The notes under the pieces were generated by a model that searched no databases, was not told the origin of the DNA, and saw only the letters and a program-made list of their open reading frames with translations. A stretch of 64,000 nt of DNA from CAWJNF01 sp963844235. Lineage in GTDB: Bacteria; Actinomycetota; Thermoleophilia; Gaiellales; Gaiellaceae. The translations under genes were made by a program, and so were the position numbers. This document shows, in pieces, positions 7,383-15,980 of the stretch. The stretch is from NCBI GenBank assembly GCA_963844235.1, contig CAWJNF010000005.1, forward strand, positions 682,001 to 746,000, read 5' to 3'. Each line of letters opens with the position of its first letter. Within the stretch, counting starts at the first letter, position 1.

Positions 7383-8372
7383 GTGGCCGTCCGAGTCGCT
7401 GTGGACGCGATGGGCGGTGACCGGGCGCCGGACGAGATCATCGCCGGGGCGCGGGCGGCGCGCACGGACGGGATCGAGCCGATTCTCTTCGGCTCCAAGG
7501 AGGTCGTCCAGCCGCTCGCCCCGGACCTCGAGGTGGTCCACGCTCCCCAGGTCGTCGGGATGCACGAGAAGCCCGCCGACGCAGCGCGTGAGAAGCGCGA
7601 CAGCTCGCTGTTCGCGGCGTGCCGCGCGGTCGGGCGCGGCGAGGCCGACGTGGTCATCTCGGCCGGCAACACCGGAGCGATGCTGGCCGCCGGGCTGCTC
7701 GAGATCGGGCGGCTGCCCGAGGTCAGCCGGCCGGCGATCGCCGCGCCGATTCCCGCGCGCCGCGGGCCTTCGATCCTGCTCGACGCCGGCGCCAATGCTG
7801 ACGCCCGCCCGGAGCACCTGCTCCAGTTCGCCCATATGGGCACGATCTTCGCCGAGGAGATCATCGGCATCCGCGGTCCGACGGTCGGGCTGCTCTCGAT
7901 CGGCGAGGAGCCGGAGAAGGGCAATCGGCTCACCCGCGAGTCGCACCGCCTGCTGTCTGCGGACGGAATCCGGTTCGTCGGGAACGTCGAAGGGCGGCTC
8001 CTCCTGGAGGGCGCTGCGGACGTCGTCGTCTGCGACGGCTTCACGGGCAACATGTCGCTCAAGGTGCTCGAGGGCACGATCCGGACGGTGCTCGAGTCGC
8101 TCCGCGAGGAGATCGTCGCCTCCAGGCGCGGGAAGGTCGGCGGTCTCATGGTTCGCCCGGCGTTTCGAGGGCTGCGCCGGCGGCTCGATCCGGACACGTA
8201 CGGCGGCGGTTACCTGCTCGGCCTCAAGGGCCTCGCGGTCGTCGCGCACGGCAACTCGTCGCGACCCGCCATCGTGAGCGCGATCCAGCTCGGCGCCCGA
8301 GGCGTGACCGCCGGCGTCGTGGGACGGATGGCCGAGCGCCTCGAATCGCGCGCCGTGGCCGCCCATCGGTGA
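7383..8372 (+). CDS. plsX: Phosphate acyltransferase PlsX
   Basis: Converts acyl-ACP to acyl-phosphate for phospholipid synthesis. It begins VRVAVDAMGGDRAPDEIIAG, the family hallmark, and continues with SAGNTGAMLAAG (about 92-103), LLSIGEEPEKGN and CDGFTGNMSLKVLEG. Length 329 is normal. The GTG at 7383 follows an AGAGGA ribosome-binding site that overlaps the rpmF stop, showing operon coupling. Confidence 0.96.
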   Translation: MAVRVAVDAMGGDRAPDEIIAGARAARTDGIEPILFGSKEVVQPLAPDLEVVHAPQVVGMHEKPADAAREKRDSSLFAACRAVGRGEADVVISAGNTGAMLAAGLLEIGRLPEVSRPAIAAPIPARRGPSILLDAGANADARPEHLLQFAHMGTIFAEEIIGIRGPTVGLLSIGEEPEKGNRLTRESHRLLSADGIRFVGNVEGRLLLEGAADVVVCDGFTGNMSLKVLEGTIRTVLESLREEIVASRRGKVGGLMVRPAFRGLRRRLDPDTYGGGYLLGLKGLAVVAHGNSSRPAIVSAIQLGARGVTAGVVGRMAERLESRAVAAHR

Positions 8373-8392
8373 AACGGCCGGCGGCCACGTGG

Positions 8393-8398
8393 TAGCAT
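8393..8398 (+). promoter_or_regulatory. -10 box (TAGCAT) of acpP
   Basis: TAGCAT 44 nt before the acpP ATG. Unlike most promoters here it gives a leader of about 35 nt, ending in a strong ribosome-binding site (GGGGAGAGAAGG). This suits a very highly expressed gene. Confidence 0.45.
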
Positions 8399-8442
8399 CC
8401 GCCGCCGCTACGGACTGACGTCAAGGGAGGGGAGAGAAGGAC

Positions 8443-8688
8443 ATGGCAGCTTCGCGGGAGGAGATCTACGAGCGAGTCAAGGACGTGCTTGTCGAGCAGC
8501 TCGGGGTGGACGAGGGAGAGATCAACGAGGCCGCCTCGTTCCAGGACGACCTCGACGCCGACTCGCTCGACCTCGTCGAGCTGATCATGGAGCTCGAGGA
8601 TCAGTTCGGGGTCAAGATCTCCGACGAGGACGCGCAGGGAATCCAGACTGTCGGCCAGGCCGTCGACTACATCTCAGCCCGCAGCTGA
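8443..8688 (+). CDS. acpP: Acyl carrier protein
   Basis: An 81-residue acidic carrier of fatty-acid synthesis. The phosphopantetheine attachment Ser sits in DADSLDLVELIM (about 45). It has the usual four-helix pattern and length. It is preceded by a purine-rich ribosome-binding site and its own -10 box, although the gene also lies in the plsX operon direction. The rnc reading frame is open across its end. Confidence 0.97.
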   Translation: MAASREEIYERVKDVLVEQLGVDEGEINEAASFQDDLDADSLDLVELIMELEDQFGVKISDEDAQGIQTVGQAVDYISARS

Positions 8689-8719
8689 GAAGGAGAGCGC
8701 CGCGGCCGGACCGGCCGAG

Positions 8720-9391
8720 CTGCTCAGCCTGATCGACGGGCTGCCGGCCGGGCTTCGCGAGCGCGCCTTTACCCACCCGTCGTTCGTCGAGGATCGATCG
8801 CGCTCGTACGAGCGTCTCGAGTTCCTCGGTGACAGCGTCCTCGATCTCGCGGTCGCGCAGGAGCTCTACGAGCGCTTTCCTGACTTCTCGGAAGGGCGGC
8901 TGACGAAGGCCTGGGCGTACGTCGTCAGTCGGAGCAGCTGTGCCGACGTCGGACGCCTGCTCGAGCTCGGAAGCCGGCTGTCCGAGGGGTCGGGGGCGCC
9001 GGCGAGCCCGGAGCTCAGTCGCCTGGCGCGCAACCGCAACGTCCTCGCTGCGCTCGTCGAGGCCGTGCTGGGCGCGCTCTACCTCGAGCACGGGTTCGAG
9101 CCGATCCGGGGGCCCGTCGTACAGGCCTTCGCCGAGCGCCTCGAATACGCGGTGACGAGCCACGTCGACTTCAAGACCGAGCTCCAGGAGGAGCTCGCGC
9201 GACTCGGCCAGACGGTCTCGTACACGGTCCTCGAGACGGAGGGACCGCCGCACGAGCGCCGCTTCACCTGCGCCGCGCTGATCGATCACGTGCAGCGCGG
9301 GATCGGCACGGGAACCTCGAAGAAGGCCGCTGAGCAGGCGGCCGCGCGCGAGGCCCTCGAGCACGTCGTGGCGGCGAGCGGCGGTCCATAG
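8720..9391 (+). CDS. rnc: Ribonuclease III (start codon uncertain)
   Basis: Double-strand RNase for rRNA and mRNA processing. The frame contains AFTHPSF, the catalytic signature ERLEFLGDSVLDLAV, the second acidic site ALVEAVLGALYLEHG, and a C-terminal dsRNA-binding domain (FKTELQEELARLGQ through GTGTSKKAAEQAAAREAL). The frame is open into acpP but has no ATG, GTG or TTG before 9065, which is far inside the catalytic domain. The CTG at 8720 gives the expected N-terminus (LLSLIDGLPAGLRERAFTHPS) and is a guess. An AAGGAG at 8690-8695 lies upstream. A non-standard start or a base error are both possible. Confidence 0.85.
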   Translation: MLSLIDGLPAGLRERAFTHPSFVEDRSRSYERLEFLGDSVLDLAVAQELYERFPDFSEGRLTKAWAYVVSRSSCADVGRLLELGSRLSEGSGAPASPELSRLARNRNVLAALVEAVLGALYLEHGFEPIRGPVVQAFAERLEYAVTSHVDFKTELQEELARLGQTVSYTVLETEGPPHERRFTCAALIDHVQRGIGTGTSKKAAEQAAAREALEHVVAASGGP

Positions 9392-9433
9392 AGCTCGCGT
9401 CGGCGTCCGCGCCGCACGTCACACTGCCCGAGC

Positions 9434-12208
9434 ATGTATCTGCGCTCGGTCAAGCTGCGCGGCTTCAAGTCGTTCCCGGACGCGGTCGAGGTCCGTCTCG
9501 AGCCGGGTGTGGCCGTCGTCGTCGGCCCGAACGGCTCGGGGAAGTCGAACGTCGCCGACGCGATCGTCTGGGCGGCGGGCAGTCTGGCGCCCAGCGCTCT
9601 GCGCGCCGAGAAGCCCGAGGACGTCCTCTTCGCGGGCTCGTCGGGACGGCAGGCGGCCGACCACTGCGAGGTCGAGCTCCTGTTCGACAACGCGACAGGG
9701 GACGGCCCACTTCCATACGCCGAGATCTCGGTCGCGCGCCGCCTCCAGCGCGGCGGCGAGGGGCAGTATCTCGTCAACCGCGCCGCCGTTCGCCGGGCCG
9801 ACGTGCTGGAGCTGCTCGCCGGAGAGGGGCTCGGCCATGAGATGCACGCCATCATCGGACAGGGCCGCGTCGAGCAGGTGCTCTCCTCGAAGCCGGCCGA
9901 GCGACGGGCGCTCATCGAAGAGGCCGCGGGGCTCGGAGGCTTCAAGCAACGGCGCCATCGCGCCGAGCTGAAGCTCGAGCGAGTCGCCGTCCAGGTGGAT
10001 CGGGCGCGCGCGCTCGAGGAGGAGTCCCGGAAGCGGATCCGGCCGCTTGCCCTGCAGGCGACAGCGGCGGAGCGAGCCGAGCGGCTGCGCACCGAGGTCG
10101 AGGCCCTTCGCGTCCGGCTCGAGGCCGCCTCGCTCGCCGGCCTCGAGGCCCGGGCGGCTGACCTCGAGGGACGCCGCACGGAGGCAACGCGCGAGCGTCA
10201 GCGACGCGACGAACGACTCGAAGGCCTGCTCGGCGAGCGACGCCGCGCGGAGGAGGAGCTCGAGCAAGCCGCTCGCCGCCACGAGGAGGCGACGGCTGCC
10301 CTCTACCGCTTGCGGAGCAGCGTCGAGCGGCTCGAGATGCGCTCCGAGACCGCCACCGAGTCGGCCCGGGTGCTGCGCGACGCGGCCGGTCGCCTGCAGC
10401 GGTTGGCCGCCTCGCCGCGGGACGACTCGCCGCTCGACGAGCTTGCCGCTGCCGAGGCGGAGCTGCGAGAAGCCGGAGCCCGTTCGCGGGCCGCCCTCGA
10501 GGAGCGCGAGAGCCTGGAGAGCTCGGCGCGGCTCGCGGACGAGCGGCTCGCCGCGCTCGACCGCAGCCTCTCCGAGCGCGAGGGGCTGCCGCCCTCGGCG
10601 CGCGTTCTGGCGGACGCGGGCCACAGCCTTGCTCTCTCTCTGCTGGATGTCGATCCGGGGTACGAGAAGGCGGTCGCCGCCGCTCTCTTCGGCCGGGCGT
10701 CCGCGGTGCTGGCCGACGGACCGCTCGACGCGTTCGAGCTTGCCGAGCGTGCGCGGCGCGAAGGGTTGGGCACTTTCGTCGCTCTGATCGCGAACCGCGC
10801 CCCGGGCTCCGGGGAGCGCGCGCCAGCGCTGCCTGCCGCGGAGCCGCTGCTCGCATACGTGCGCGCGGCCGAGGGGGGAGAGCCCGTCGCCGCGCTGCTC
10901 GAGGGCGTCTGGGTCGTCGAGCCCGACGAGCTCGTACGCGCCGAGCGCGGAGTGGCCGTGACCCGCGAGGGCCACGGCTTCGATCCTGTCCGCGGCGAGC
11001 TCTGGTTCGCGGGCGTGGCCGCGGAGAGCGTCATGATCGAGCTCCACGCGCGCCAGCGAGCCCTCGCCGGCGAGGCCCGCCGCCTGCGGGGAGAGGCGAG
11101 TGAGGCTGCCGCTGCGGCGGCCGAGGTATTCGAGGTCGAGCGTCAAGCTCGCGAGCGTGTGACTCGTGCGCGCGCCTCCGTCGCGCTCATGCCGCCACGC
11201 GTCGACCCGGGGGACGCGCAGCGTGCCTCGATGCTGGCGAACGCGGCCGAGCGCCTCGCCGCCTGTCTCGACGCGGCGGTGAGGGCGGGATCCCGCTTCG
11301 AGGCGCCTCTTCGCGGCCGGGTCGACGCCGGCGCCGCCGCGAGCGCGAAGGCCGGCGAGGAGCTCCGCCTGCTCGGCGCCCAGGAAGCCGACTTGCGTCG
11401 GGCCGCCACGGAGGCGGCCTCGCGGCTGTCCGAGCTCGACGTCGAGTCGGCCCGGCTCTCGGCGGAGCGGGCCGAGCTCGTACGGCGACTCCCCGAGGGG
11501 GTCGCCCCCGCCGAGCTGGACGAGCAGGAGCTCGAGGAGCTCGCGGTCAAGCGCGACCGACTCGAGCGGCGACTCGTCACGCTCGGCCAGGTGAACCCGC
11601 TGGCCGCCGAGGAGCTCGAGCGCGAGCGGGAGCGCCTCGCGGAGCTCGCCGAGCAGCGTGACGACCTCGAGCGCTCGCTGCGAGAGCTCGAGAAGCTGCG
11701 CGCCGAGCTCACCGAGACCCTCGAGACTCGCTTCGCGGCGACGTACGCGGCCGTCGAGACCCATTTCGCCGAGGTGGCGGCCACCCTGTTCCCGGGTGGC
11801 GCCGGGCGCCTGCTGCTGACGATCCCCGAGGAGGAGGGCGAGGAGCCCGGCGTCGAGGTCGAGCTGCGACCGGCCGGCAAGAAAGTGACGAGGCTCTCGT
11901 TGCTCTCCGGAGGAGAGAAGTCGCTCGGCGCACTCTCGTTCCTGTTCGCGCTGTTCCTCGCCCGCCCGTGTCCCTTCTACCTGCTCGACGAGGTCGAGGC
12001 CGCTCTCGACGACACGAACATCGGCCGCTTCGTCGACCTGCTGCGGCGTTACTCCGACCGGGCCCAGTTCATCGTCATCACGCACCAGAAGCGGACGATG
12101 GAGGCCGCCGATATCCTCTACGGCGTCACCATGGCCGGCGACGGGGTCTCGCAGATCGTCTCCAAGCGCCTCCGCGGCCAGCCGAAGCTGGAGGCCGTCG
12201 GCGCGTGA
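9434..12208 (+). CDS. smc: Chromosome segregation ATPase SMC (short-armed)
   Basis: Condensin-type ATPase that organises and segregates the chromosome. The N-terminal head has YLRSVKLRGFKSF and Walker A GPNGSGKSN (about 33). The first coiled-coil arm spans about 165-380, the hinge about 385-540 (SARVLADAGHSLALSLL onward), and the second arm about 540-790. The C-terminal head has the ABC signature LSGGEKSLGALSF (about 822) and Walker B LLDEVEAALDDTN (about 848). At 924 residues it is clearly shorter than typical SMCs of 1150-1200; both heads are intact, so the arms are shortened. It overlaps ftsY as GTGA. Confidence 0.94.
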   Translation: MYLRSVKLRGFKSFPDAVEVRLEPGVAVVVGPNGSGKSNVADAIVWAAGSLAPSALRAEKPEDVLFAGSSGRQAADHCEVELLFDNATGDGPLPYAEISVARRLQRGGEGQYLVNRAAVRRADVLELLAGEGLGHEMHAIIGQGRVEQVLSSKPAERRALIEEAAGLGGFKQRRHRAELKLERVAVQVDRARALEEESRKRIRPLALQATAAERAERLRTEVEALRVRLEAASLAGLEARAADLEGRRTEATRERQRRDERLEGLLGERRRAEEELEQAARRHEEATAALYRLRSSVERLEMRSETATESARVLRDAAGRLQRLAASPRDDSPLDELAAAEAELREAGARSRAALEERESLESSARLADERLAALDRSLSEREGLPPSARVLADAGHSLALSLLDVDPGYEKAVAAALFGRASAVLADGPLDAFELAERARREGLGTFVALIANRAPGSGERAPALPAAEPLLAYVRAAEGGEPVAALLEGVWVVEPDELVRAERGVAVTREGHGFDPVRGELWFAGVAAESVMIELHARQRALAGEARRLRGEASEAAAAAAEVFEVERQARERVTRARASVALMPPRVDPGDAQRASMLANAAERLAACLDAAVRAGSRFEAPLRGRVDAGAAASAKAGEELRLLGAQEADLRRAATEAASRLSELDVESARLSAERAELVRRLPEGVAPAELDEQELEELAVKRDRLERRLVTLGQVNPLAAEELERERERLAELAEQRDDLERSLRELEKLRAELTETLETRFAATYAAVETHFAEVAATLFPGGAGRLLLTIPEEEGEEPGVEVELRPAGKKVTRLSLLSGGEKSLGALSFLFALFLARPCPFYLLDEVEAALDDTNIGRFVDLLRRYSDRAQFIVITHQKRTMEAADILYGVTMAGDGVSQIVSKRLRGQPKLEAVGA

Positions 12209-13176
12209 CCCGTACGTGGGCCGAGCTCCTCGGGGACGAGGAGCCCGGGGACGAGGACGACGAGCCGAAGCGCCGGCGTTTCCGGCGCCTGCGATCGGGT
12301 CTCTCGAAGAGCCGGCGGGCGATCACGACAGGGCTCACCGGCTGGCGGTACGACCCGTCCGACCTCGAGACGTGGGAGCAGCTCGAGGAGGTGCTGATCG
12401 CGGCGGACGTCGGCGTGCAGACGACGCAGGAGATCGTCGAGCGGCTCGAGAAGCTACGGCCGAAGACGAACGAGGACGTGCTCGACGGCCTTGCCGGGGT
12501 GCTCGCCGAGCTCGCGTCCCCGGAGGAGGCTCCCATGCTCGCCCTCGACGCGCGGCCCGCCGTGATCCTCGTCGTCGGCGTCAACGGCACCGGCAAGACC
12601 ACGACGATCGGCAAGCTCGCGAGCCGACTGCGCGAGTCCGGTCGCTCGGTGATCGTGGCCGCAGCGGACACGTATCGCGCTGCCGCAGACGAGCAGCTCG
12701 AGATCTGGGCCGAGCGTGCGGGAGCGGACTTCGTCGGCTCCACCCGCGGCGGCGACCCCGCGGCCGTCGCATTCGACGCGATCGCGGCGGCCGAGGCGCG
12801 CGGGCGCGACGTCGTCATCGTCGACACGGCAGGCCGGTTGCACACCCAATCGGGCCTCATGGAGGAGCTCGCCAAGATCCGCCGCGTCATCGCTGGACGC
12901 CTCGAGGGCGCCCCCCACGAGACGCTGCTCGTCGTCGACGCGACCACCGGCCAGAACGGCGTGCGCCAGGCGCAGCTGTTCGGCGAGGCGGTCGAGGTCA
13001 CCGGCGTGGTCCTGACCAAGCTCGACGGCACCGCGAAGGGTGGCATCGTGATCGCGATCGGCCACGAGCTCGGCCTACCGGTCAAGCTGGTCGGCGTGGG
13101 GGAGAGCCTCGACGACCTCCAGCCCTTCGACGCCGCCGACTTCGCCGTCGCGCTCGTCGCGGAGGACGAGGACTGA
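12205..13176 (+). CDS. ftsY: Signal recognition particle receptor FtsY
   Basis: GTPase that docks the SRP-ribosome complex at the membrane. The start is GTG 12205 (GTGA overlap with smc), giving 323 residues: a short acidic/basic A region, the N domain, then the G domain with GVNGTGKTTT (about 126), DTYRAAADEQL, DTAGRLHTQ (about 206) and TKLDGTAKGG (about 271). smc-ftsY-ffh is a classic order. A longer upstream reading exists only inside smc and is rejected. Confidence 0.95.
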   Translation: MTRTWAELLGDEEPGDEDDEPKRRRFRRLRSGLSKSRRAITTGLTGWRYDPSDLETWEQLEEVLIAADVGVQTTQEIVERLEKLRPKTNEDVLDGLAGVLAELASPEEAPMLALDARPAVILVVGVNGTGKTTTIGKLASRLRESGRSVIVAAADTYRAAADEQLEIWAERAGADFVGSTRGGDPAAVAFDAIAAAEARGRDVVIVDTAGRLHTQSGLMEELAKIRRVIAGRLEGAPHETLLVVDATTGQNGVRQAQLFGEAVEVTGVVLTKLDGTAKGGIVIAIGHELGLPVKLVGVGESLDDLQPFDAADFAVALVAEDED

Positions 13177-13199
13177 GCCTCTAGGCCCTAGTAGTCCTC
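13168..13199. terminator. Possible bidirectional hairpin between convergent ftsY and the RHH gene
   Basis: GAGGACT (13168-13174) and AGTCCTC (13193-13199) can pair around an 18-nt loop that includes both gene ends. There is no T-tract, so this is a weak call. Confidence 0.35.
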
Positions 13200-13448
13200 C
13201 GGGTCGCGTGGTGACAGCTCGCGTCCCAGCTCCGCCCAGTCGTCCTCGTCGTCCTCGGGCCCCGCCTCGTCGTCGAGGTCAGCGGGATCGAGGTCGACCG
13301 CGCGCTCGACGTCGACGAACGCCTCGATCGCCTCGCGGGCAAGGTCGGTCGGCGGAATGCCACGCGCGGCAGCGTCACGCCGGAGCTCGGCGATGGTCTC
13401 AGGTTCGAGCCAGACCTCGAGCCGCTCCAAGGTCATCGGGGCCTCCAC
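13188..13448 (-). CDS. Ribbon-helix-helix (CopG/Arc-like) small protein
   Basis: An 86-residue protein. Residues 6-45 (LERLEVWLEPETIAELRRDA, then DLAREAIEAFVD) fit a ribbon-helix-helix fold: a short strand followed by two helices. A very acidic Asp/Glu tail follows. Such proteins are DNA-binding regulators or antitoxins. No toxin gene is adjacent, so an orphan regulator is as likely. It lies convergent to ftsY and divergent from ffh. The start may be the ATG at 13448 or the Met five codons in. Confidence 0.7.
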   Translation of the reverse strand: MEAPMTLERLEVWLEPETIAELRRDAAARGIPPTDLAREAIEAFVDVERAVDLDPADLDDEAGPEDDEDDWAELGRELSPRDPEDY

Positions 13449-13533
13449 CCGGATCTCGGCGTCGGGAGACCGAGAGTGTGCCAGACGACACGCACGTCCG
13501 TGCCACCGCCTGAGAAGGCAGATGTGGCGTGGC

Positions 13534-13539
13534 TACACT
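13534..13539 (+). promoter_or_regulatory. -10 box (TACACT) of ffh
   Basis: TACACT ends 10 nt before the ATG at 13550, without a ribosome-binding site. It supports starting ffh at 13550 rather than further upstream. Confidence 0.45.
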
Positions 13540-13549
13540 TCGTCGGCTC

Positions 13550-14884
13550 ATGTTCGACTCGCTCGCCGACAAGCTCCAGGGCATCCTGGGAGGCCTTCGC
13601 GGCCGCGGGATCCTCACCGAGGAGGATCTCGACAAGGCGCTGCGCGAGATTCGCCTGGCGCTACTCGAGGCCGACGTCAACTTCAAGGTCGTGAAGGAGT
13701 TCCTGGCGCGCGTCAAGGCTCGCGCGCTCGGGGCCGAGGTGACGAAGAGCCTCACGCCGGGCCAGCAGGTGGTCAAGGTCGTCCACGACGAGCTGACCGA
13801 GCTCATGGGCCAGGGGAGCTCGAAGCTCGCCTTCTCCGGGCGGCCGCCGACGGTCATCCTGCTCGCCGGCCTCCAGGGCTCGGGCAAGACGACGGCGGCT
13901 GCGAAGCTGGCGCTCTTCCTGCGCAAGAAGGAGGGCAAGTCGCCGGCGGTCGTAGCCTGCGACCTGCAGCGGCCGGCCGCGATCGACCAGCTCGAGGAGC
14001 TCGGGCGCCAGATCCAGATTCCCGTCTACCTCGACAGGCGTGCCACCGACCCGGTCGCCGTCGCCGCACAGGCGCTCGAGAAGGCCCGGACCCAGGGTCG
14101 CGACGTCGTGATCGTCGACACCGCCGGCCGCCTCCACGTCGACGAGGCGATGATGGAGGAGCTCGTCGAGGTGCGGAACGCCGTGAAGCCGCACAACGTG
14201 CTCCTCGTTCTCGACTCGATGACCGGACAGGACGCCGTGAACGTCGCGGAGGCGTTCGCCGAGCGGGTCGCCTTCGACGGCGTCGTGCTCACGAAGCTCG
14301 ACGGCGACGCGCGGGGAGGCGCCGCGCTCTCGGTGAAGGCCGTGACGGGCAAGCCGATCAAGTTCGCTTCGACCGGCGAGAAGCTCGATCAGCTCGACTA
14401 CTTCCACCCCGATCGGATCGCGTCGCGCATCCTCGGCATGGGAGACGTCATGACGCTCATCGAGCGGGCGGAGGAGGCGGCGGAGAAGGACGAGGCGGAG
14501 GAGATGGAGCGCCGGCTCCGCTCGGGCCGGTTCACGTTCGACGACTTCCTGAAGTCGTACGACATGATGCGGAAGATGGGATCGCTCCGCAGCGTGCTCG
14601 CGATGGTGCCCGGGCTCGGCAAGCAGATGCAGGGCGTCGACGTCGACGACCGCGCGCTCGATTGGGCTCGCGCGGTCGTGTTCTCGATGACGCGTGAGGA
14701 GCGAGCCCGTCCCGAGCTCATCAACGGCTCGCGGCGCGCCCGCATCGCGCGCGGGAGCGGCACCACCGTCCAGCAGGTCAACCAGCTGCTCCGGAGCCGC
14801 GAGCAGATGGAGAAGATGATGAAGCAGATCGGCAAGGGCAAGACGCCGAACCTGCAGTCCATGGTCGCCCAGATGCGGCGCTGA
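13550..14884 (+). CDS. ffh: Signal recognition particle protein Ffh
   Basis: SRP GTPase that binds signal peptides and 4.5S RNA. The N domain starts MFDSLADKLQGILGGLRGRG. The G domain has GLQGSGKTT (about 106), DTAGRLHVDEAMM (about 190) and TKLDGDARGG (about 247). The C-terminal M domain carries the methionine-rich clusters (FLKSYDMMRKMG, REQMEKMMKQIGKG). Length 444 is normal. A longer start seven codons upstream (GTG 13529) would include the -10 box and is disfavoured. Confidence 0.96.
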   Translation: MFDSLADKLQGILGGLRGRGILTEEDLDKALREIRLALLEADVNFKVVKEFLARVKARALGAEVTKSLTPGQQVVKVVHDELTELMGQGSSKLAFSGRPPTVILLAGLQGSGKTTAAAKLALFLRKKEGKSPAVVACDLQRPAAIDQLEELGRQIQIPVYLDRRATDPVAVAAQALEKARTQGRDVVIVDTAGRLHVDEAMMEELVEVRNAVKPHNVLLVLDSMTGQDAVNVAEAFAERVAFDGVVLTKLDGDARGGAALSVKAVTGKPIKFASTGEKLDQLDYFHPDRIASRILGMGDVMTLIERAEEAAEKDEAEEMERRLRSGRFTFDDFLKSYDMMRKMGSLRSVLAMVPGLGKQMQGVDVDDRALDWARAVVFSMTREERARPELINGSRRARIARGSGTTVQQVNQLLRSREQMEKMMKQIGKGKTPNLQSMVAQMRR

Positions 14885-14890
14885 GTGTAT

Positions 14891-14911
14891 GGGCCGGATC
14901 TCCTCCGGCCC
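14891..14911. repeat. REP-like palindrome, family A, upstream of rpsP
   Basis: GGGCCGGA (14891-14898), loop TCTCC, TCCGGCCC (14904-14911). It sits between the ffh stop and the rpsP ribosome-binding site, so it will be in the transcript and may act as a processing or stability hairpin. Confidence 0.65.
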
Positions 14912-14924
14912 GAAAGGGGAGAGG

Positions 14925-15167
14925 ATGGCAGCGAAGATCAGATTGGCCCGCGTGGGCTCGAAGAAGAATCCCATCTACCGGGTGGTCGTGGCGGACTCGC
15001 GCTCCCCGCGGGACGGACGGTTCATCGAGATCGTCGGTCGCTACAACCCGCAGACGGATCCCTCGACGATCGAGCTCGACGAGGCGAAGATCGAAGACTG
15101 GGTAAGCAAGGGCGCCGAGATGAGCGATCCGGTCAAGCGCCTCCTGAAGGCGAAGAGCGCCACGTAG
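14925..15167 (+). CDS. rpsP: 30S ribosomal protein S16
   Basis: An 80-residue small-subunit protein beginning MAAKIRLARVGSKKNPIYRV, the S16 signature, with SPRDGRFIEIVGRYNP following. The ATG at 14925 is preceded by AAGGGGAGAGG. Upstream in-frame codons read through the REP hairpin and are not part of the protein. It heads the conserved rpsP-KH-rimM-trmD-rplS run. Confidence 0.97.
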   Translation: MAAKIRLARVGSKKNPIYRVVVADSRSPRDGRFIEIVGRYNPQTDPSTIELDEAKIEDWVSKGAEMSDPVKRLLKAKSAT

Positions 15168-15175
15168 GCGGTCTC

Positions 15176-15418
15176 GTGGCGGACACGATGGTTGACTTCG
15201 TTGCCCACGTCGCGCGGCAGCTCGTCGATCATCCGGACGAGGTGCGGGTCGAGCGCATGGAGCGAGACGGCGCGATCGTGCTTCGCCTCCACGTTGCGAG
15301 CGACGATATCGGAAAGGTGATCGGCCGCCAGGGGCGCGTCATCCGAGCGCTGCGCACGATCGTGCGCGCGAGCGGGACGAAGCCCGGCGAGCGCCGTCTG
15401 CTCGAGATCGCGGAGTGA
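15176..15418 (+). CDS. khpA: KH-domain RNA-binding protein (KhpA/YlqC)
   Basis: An 80-residue single KH-domain protein. The RNA-binding loop is seen as IGKVIGRQGRVIRALRTIVR (about 48-67). KhpA binds many RNAs and in Gram-positives affects cell length together with KhpB. The start is GTG 15176 (VADTMVDFVAHV); an ATG at 15188 is an alternative. It ends in a GTGA overlap with rimM, and the rpsP-khpA-rimM-trmD order is strongly conserved in Gram-positives. Confidence 0.92.
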   Translation: MADTMVDFVAHVARQLVDHPDEVRVERMERDGAIVLRLHVASDDIGKVIGRQGRVIRALRTIVRASGTKPGERRLLEIAE

Positions 15419-15894
15419 CGCCGGGGAACGCGTTGCCAGAGGCGCGCTGGGTGCGCGTGGGGCGCATCGGGCGGTCGCACGGCGTCAACGGCGCCGTCGT
15501 CGTCGAGGAGGCGAGCGAGGACCCGGAGCGCTTCGCGAACGGCGCCAGGGTCTACGTCGACCGCCAGCCGGCAACGGTGGTCGAGTCGAAGCGGGCCTCG
15601 GGCCGGCCCGTGATCCGGCTCGACCGGCCCGTGTCCCGCGGGGCTCTGCTCGAGCTGCCGGCCGAGGAGCTGCCGGCCCTTCCAGAAGGCGAGCTCTATG
15701 CGTTCCAGCTCGAGGGCCTCGCCGTCGAGATCGAGGCGGGCGAGCCGCTCGGCAGGGTCGTACGGGTGATGCCGGGCGTCGCGAACGACGTGCTCGAGCT
15801 GGACAGCGGCCTTCTGCTGCCGCTCGTCGAGGACTGCGTCCGAGCCGTCGAGCTCGACGCCGGCCGGATCGTGGTCGCCCCTGGTTTCGTGTAG
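15415..15894 (+). CDS. rimM: Ribosome maturation factor RimM
   Basis: A 159-residue 30S assembly factor that binds S19. The N-terminal RimM barrel begins with VRVGRIGRSHGVNGAVVVE (GxHGxxGxv pattern). The C-terminal PRC-barrel starts near 105 and includes LGRVVRVMPGVANDVLEL and LPLVEDCVRAVEL. The GTG start overlaps the khpA stop. Length is slightly below the usual 165-175, with a compact linker. Confidence 0.94.
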   Translation: MTPGNALPEARWVRVGRIGRSHGVNGAVVVEEASEDPERFANGARVYVDRQPATVVESKRASGRPVIRLDRPVSRGALLELPAEELPALPEGELYAFQLEGLAVEIEAGEPLGRVVRVMPGVANDVLELDSGLLLPLVEDCVRAVELDAGRIVVAPGFV

Positions 15895-15967
15895 AGCTCG
15901 TTTTGAAGCGAGCTCCTACCAGGCCCGGTCCCCGACCGGCCCGAGCCGAGCGGGTGCGCTCGGGCCG

Positions 15968-15973
15968 TACGAT
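15968..15973 (+). promoter_or_regulatory. -10 box (TACGAT) of trmD
   Basis: TACGAT ends 7 nt before the GTG at 15981. It supports the shorter trmD start and a leaderless transcript initiating inside the operon. Confidence 0.4.
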
Positions 15974-15980
15974 TGGCGCC

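Noticed and set aside
9419..12085. 888-codon open frame opposite smc
   Set aside because: An antisense shadow of the GC-rich smc gene with Leu/Glu/Arg/Gly-rich, motif-free translation.
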